Assembly: GCA_016187925.1 (NCBI GenBank) | Contig: JACPIS010000036.1 | Coordinates: 1-64,000 of the forward strand | Length of the DNA: 64,000 nt | Direction: 5' to 3' | Source: Opitutia bacterium | GTDB taxonomy: Bacteria; Verrucomicrobiota; Verrucomicrobiia; Opitutales; Opitutaceae | Part shown: positions 62,493 through 64,000 of the stretch, in pieces | Layout: each line of letters opens with the position of its first letter | Numbering within the stretch: position 1 is the first letter of the stretch | Made by a program: the position numbers and the translations under genes | The notes under the pieces: model-generated | What the model was told of the DNA's origin: nothing | Databases searched by the model: none | Seen by the model: only the letters and a program-made list of their open reading frames with translations

Positions 62493-63710
62493 ATGCCCCG
62501 CCCGGCTGTTTTGCTCCGGGCCGTGTCTGCTGCTCCCTCCCAGTCCGCCGAGCCCGTCGAGCTAACCGTGGTCATGCCCTGCCTGAACGAGTCCCTCACG
62601 ATTGCGGGCTGCGTCCGCGAGGCTTTGGCCGCGTTGGCCGCCTCCGGCATCTCCGGCGAAGTCCTGATTGCCGACAACGGTAGCACGGACGGCTCGCAGG
62701 TCATCGCCGCCGAAGCCGGCGCGCGCGTGGTGCCCGTCACGGCCAAGGGCTACGGCAACGCGCTGCGCGGCGGCATCGCGGCGGCGCGCGGCCGGTTCAT
62801 CCTGATGGGCGACGCCGACGGCAGCTACGATTTCGGCCACCTGCCGCGCTTCGTCGAGCGCCTGCGCGCCGGCGCCGATCTCGTCATGGGCAACCGTTTC
62901 CGCGGCGGCATCCACCCCGGCGCCATGCCGTGGAAAAACCGCCACCTCGGCAATCCCGTGCTCTCGTTCCTCGGCCGGCTCTTTTTCCGCACCGGCATCG
63001 GCGACTTTCACTGCGGGCTGCGCGGCTTCTCCGCTGCGGCCTACCGGAAGATGGACCTGCGCACCACCGGTATGGAGTTCGCCTCCGAGATGGTCATCAA
63101 GGCGGTGCTCTTCGGTCTGCGCGTCGAGGAGGTGCCGACGGTGCTGCGCAAGGACGGTCGCGACCGTCCGCCGCACCTGCGGCCGTGGCGCGATGGCTGG
63201 CGGCATCTCCGTTTCATGCTGCTGTTCAGTCCGCGCTGGCTGTTCTGGTACCCGGGCATGTTCCTGATCGCAGCCGGCACCCTCTTGGGCGGCGCCCTCC
63301 TGCCCGGTCCGCTGGCCCTCGGCCACATCGCGCTGGATGTGCACACCCTGCTCTTCGCGGCCGTGGCCGTGCTCACCGGTTTCCAGGCCGTGTTCTTCGC
63401 CGTGCTCAGCAAATATTTCGCCATCCGCGCGGGGTTGCAGCTGCCCGCGGCGCGGTTCGAAAGCTGGTTTCGCCACGTCACGCTCGAGTCGGGCCTGTTG
63501 CTCGGACTCGGGCTGGTCCTGGCCGGCGTCATCCTGTGGAGCGGGGCATTCTGGATCTGGGGCGGCCACGGCTTCGGTCCGTTGCAACCTGCCCAGACGC
63601 TGCGCTGGGTGATCCCCGGCGCGCTGTGCCTGGTGCTGGGCAGCCAGATGATCCTGACCAGCTTCTTCCTCGGCGTGCTGCGGCTCGATACGCGCTCGGA
63701 CTCCGCATGA
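62493..63710 (+). CDS. GT2 polyprenyl-phosphate-sugar synthase with C-terminal membrane spans
   Basis: This is a 405-residue GT2. Its catalytic part (about 22-250) has VVMPCLNESLTIAG, IADNGSTDGS, D107-A-D109-G-S-Y-D-F, and FHCGLRGFS. Three to four spans follow from about 255. The GDADGSYDF motif is typical of the membrane-anchored polyprenyl-phosphate hexose synthases. These supply lipid-phosphate sugars for GT-C enzymes, and the next gene is one. ATG 62493 is chosen because the GT2 fold begins about 20 residues later; a much longer upstream frame overlaps the receptor gene and lacks domain content. The stop overlaps the next start (ATGA). Confidence 0.85.
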   Translation: MPRPAVLLRAVSAAPSQSAEPVELTVVMPCLNESLTIAGCVREALAALAASGISGEVLIADNGSTDGSQVIAAEAGARVVPVTAKGYGNALRGGIAAARGRFILMGDADGSYDFGHLPRFVERLRAGADLVMGNRFRGGIHPGAMPWKNRHLGNPVLSFLGRLFFRTGIGDFHCGLRGFSAAAYRKMDLRTTGMEFASEMVIKAVLFGLRVEEVPTVLRKDGRDRPPHLRPWRDGWRHLRFMLLFSPRWLFWYPGMFLIAAGTLLGGALLPGPLALGHIALDVHTLLFAAVAVLTGFQAVFFAVLSKYFAIRAGLQLPAARFESWFRHVTLESGLLLGLGLVLAGVILWSGAFWIWGGHGFGPLQPAQTLRWVIPGALCLVLGSQMILTSFFLGVLRLDTRSDSA

Positions 63711-64000
63711 CCACCCGCGCCAGTTTTTTCCGCCGGCCCTGGATCTGGGCGGCGCTCATCCTGACTCTCTTCAAGCTGTGGCTGACGCGCGGACAGGGCG
63801 TGTGGGCCATCGGCAGCGCGGGGTTCGACGACCGGCTTTTCCTGGAACTCGCGCGGCATCTGATCCGCGGCGACTGGCTCGGACCCTACAACGAGATGAC
63901 CCTCGCCAAGGGACCGTTCTATTCCCTGTTCATCGCCGCGGCCTTCACCCTCGGCCTACCGCTCTTCCTCGCGCAGCACCTGCTTTACGCCGCGGCGTGC
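63707..64000 (+). CDS. GT-C-like membrane protein, N-terminal fragment (runs off window)
   Basis: Only the first 98 codons are present. The start overlaps the upstream stop (ATGA), so the two genes are coupled. The protein begins FFRRPWIWAALILTLFKLWL, then FDDRLFLELARHLIRGDWLG and TLAKGPFYSLFIAAAF. This matches the start of the 53534 protein nearly motif for motif (DDKLFAQLA, NGEWLG, TLAKGPLFSLFIA). The C-terminal end is outside the window, so it is not known whether it also has two membrane modules. It probably uses the lipid-phosphate sugar made by the preceding GT2. Confidence 0.8.
   Translation, partial: MTTRASFFRRPWIWAALILTLFKLWLTRGQGVWAIGSAGFDDRLFLELARHLIRGDWLGPYNEMTLAKGPFYSLFIAAAFTLGLPLFLAQHLLYAAAC

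Noticed and set aside
1-64000. tRNA, rRNA or riboswitch genes
   Set aside because: I looked for conserved arms and rRNA landmarks in the intergenic regions and saw none; nearly all sequence is coding.

Overview
The window is GC-rich (about two thirds G+C by eye), almost entirely coding, and is one very large surface-glycan biosynthesis locus. The gene style points to a Gram-negative Verrucomicrobiota-type bacterium, possibly Opitutaceae. The reasons are high GC, patchy Shine-Dalgarno use, a FecI/FecR/STN-TonB receptor module, and many multidomain glycosyltransferases. This placement is an inference; there is no rRNA or tRNA in the window to settle it.

Left block (352-12644, all plus strand): a small membrane protein with a duplicated beta domain, a Wzt-type O-antigen ABC exporter ATPase with carbohydrate-binding tail, a methyltransferase, an APH-like kinase fused to a GT2, a free coiled-coil protein, a GT4-like enzyme, another methyltransferase, a methyltransferase-GT2 (polyprenyl-phosphate-sugar synthase-like) fusion, and a sugar-nucleotide epimerase/dehydratase. 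Methyltransferase, kinase and coiled coil beside a Wzt with a C-terminal binding domain are the parts of a WbdD-type chain-termination and length-ruler system, here on separate genes.

Middle block (12647-44913): two gene classes alternate. Plus-strand genes encode cytoplasmic GT4 or GT2-GT2-GT4 enzymes. Each carries two N-terminal beta modules of about 100 residues, called R modules here (G-W early, D-x-R-A, R-P-D, F-P-G, G-F/Y-x-G, then D-G). Minus-strand genes (and 12647 on plus) encode polytopic GT-C/GT39-like membrane enzymes. Most of these share an EFRQxQTA first-loop motif, a soluble G-x-D-W...RRA segment, and a C-terminal beta module, called the S module here (AHP/AHAPS, TDG, LDP, DRG, final DW/YW). 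Paralogous pairs (14735/27636, 25360/32114, 23107/29908, 20914/34365, 16944/38557) show that the locus grew by duplication; some duplicates have decayed catalytic motifs.

Right block (45434-57370, plus strand): more GT-C membrane proteins, including one with three S modules and one giant double membrane-module fusion. Then comes a cell-surface signalling operon (57473-62439: ECF sigma factor, FecR-like anti-sigma, STN-containing TonB-dependent receptor). The window ends with a GT2 polyprenyl-phosphate-sugar synthase and the start of another GT-C gene related to the 53534 gene.

Proposed overall logic (inference): cytoplasmic GT2/GT4 enzymes build a polymer, the kinase/methyltransferase/coiled-coil set caps and measures it, Wzt with an unseen Wzm exports it, and the GT-C enzymes decorate it in the periplasm from polyprenyl-phosphate donors. 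No Wzm, Wzx, Wzy, CRISPR array, transposase or RNA gene was seen.
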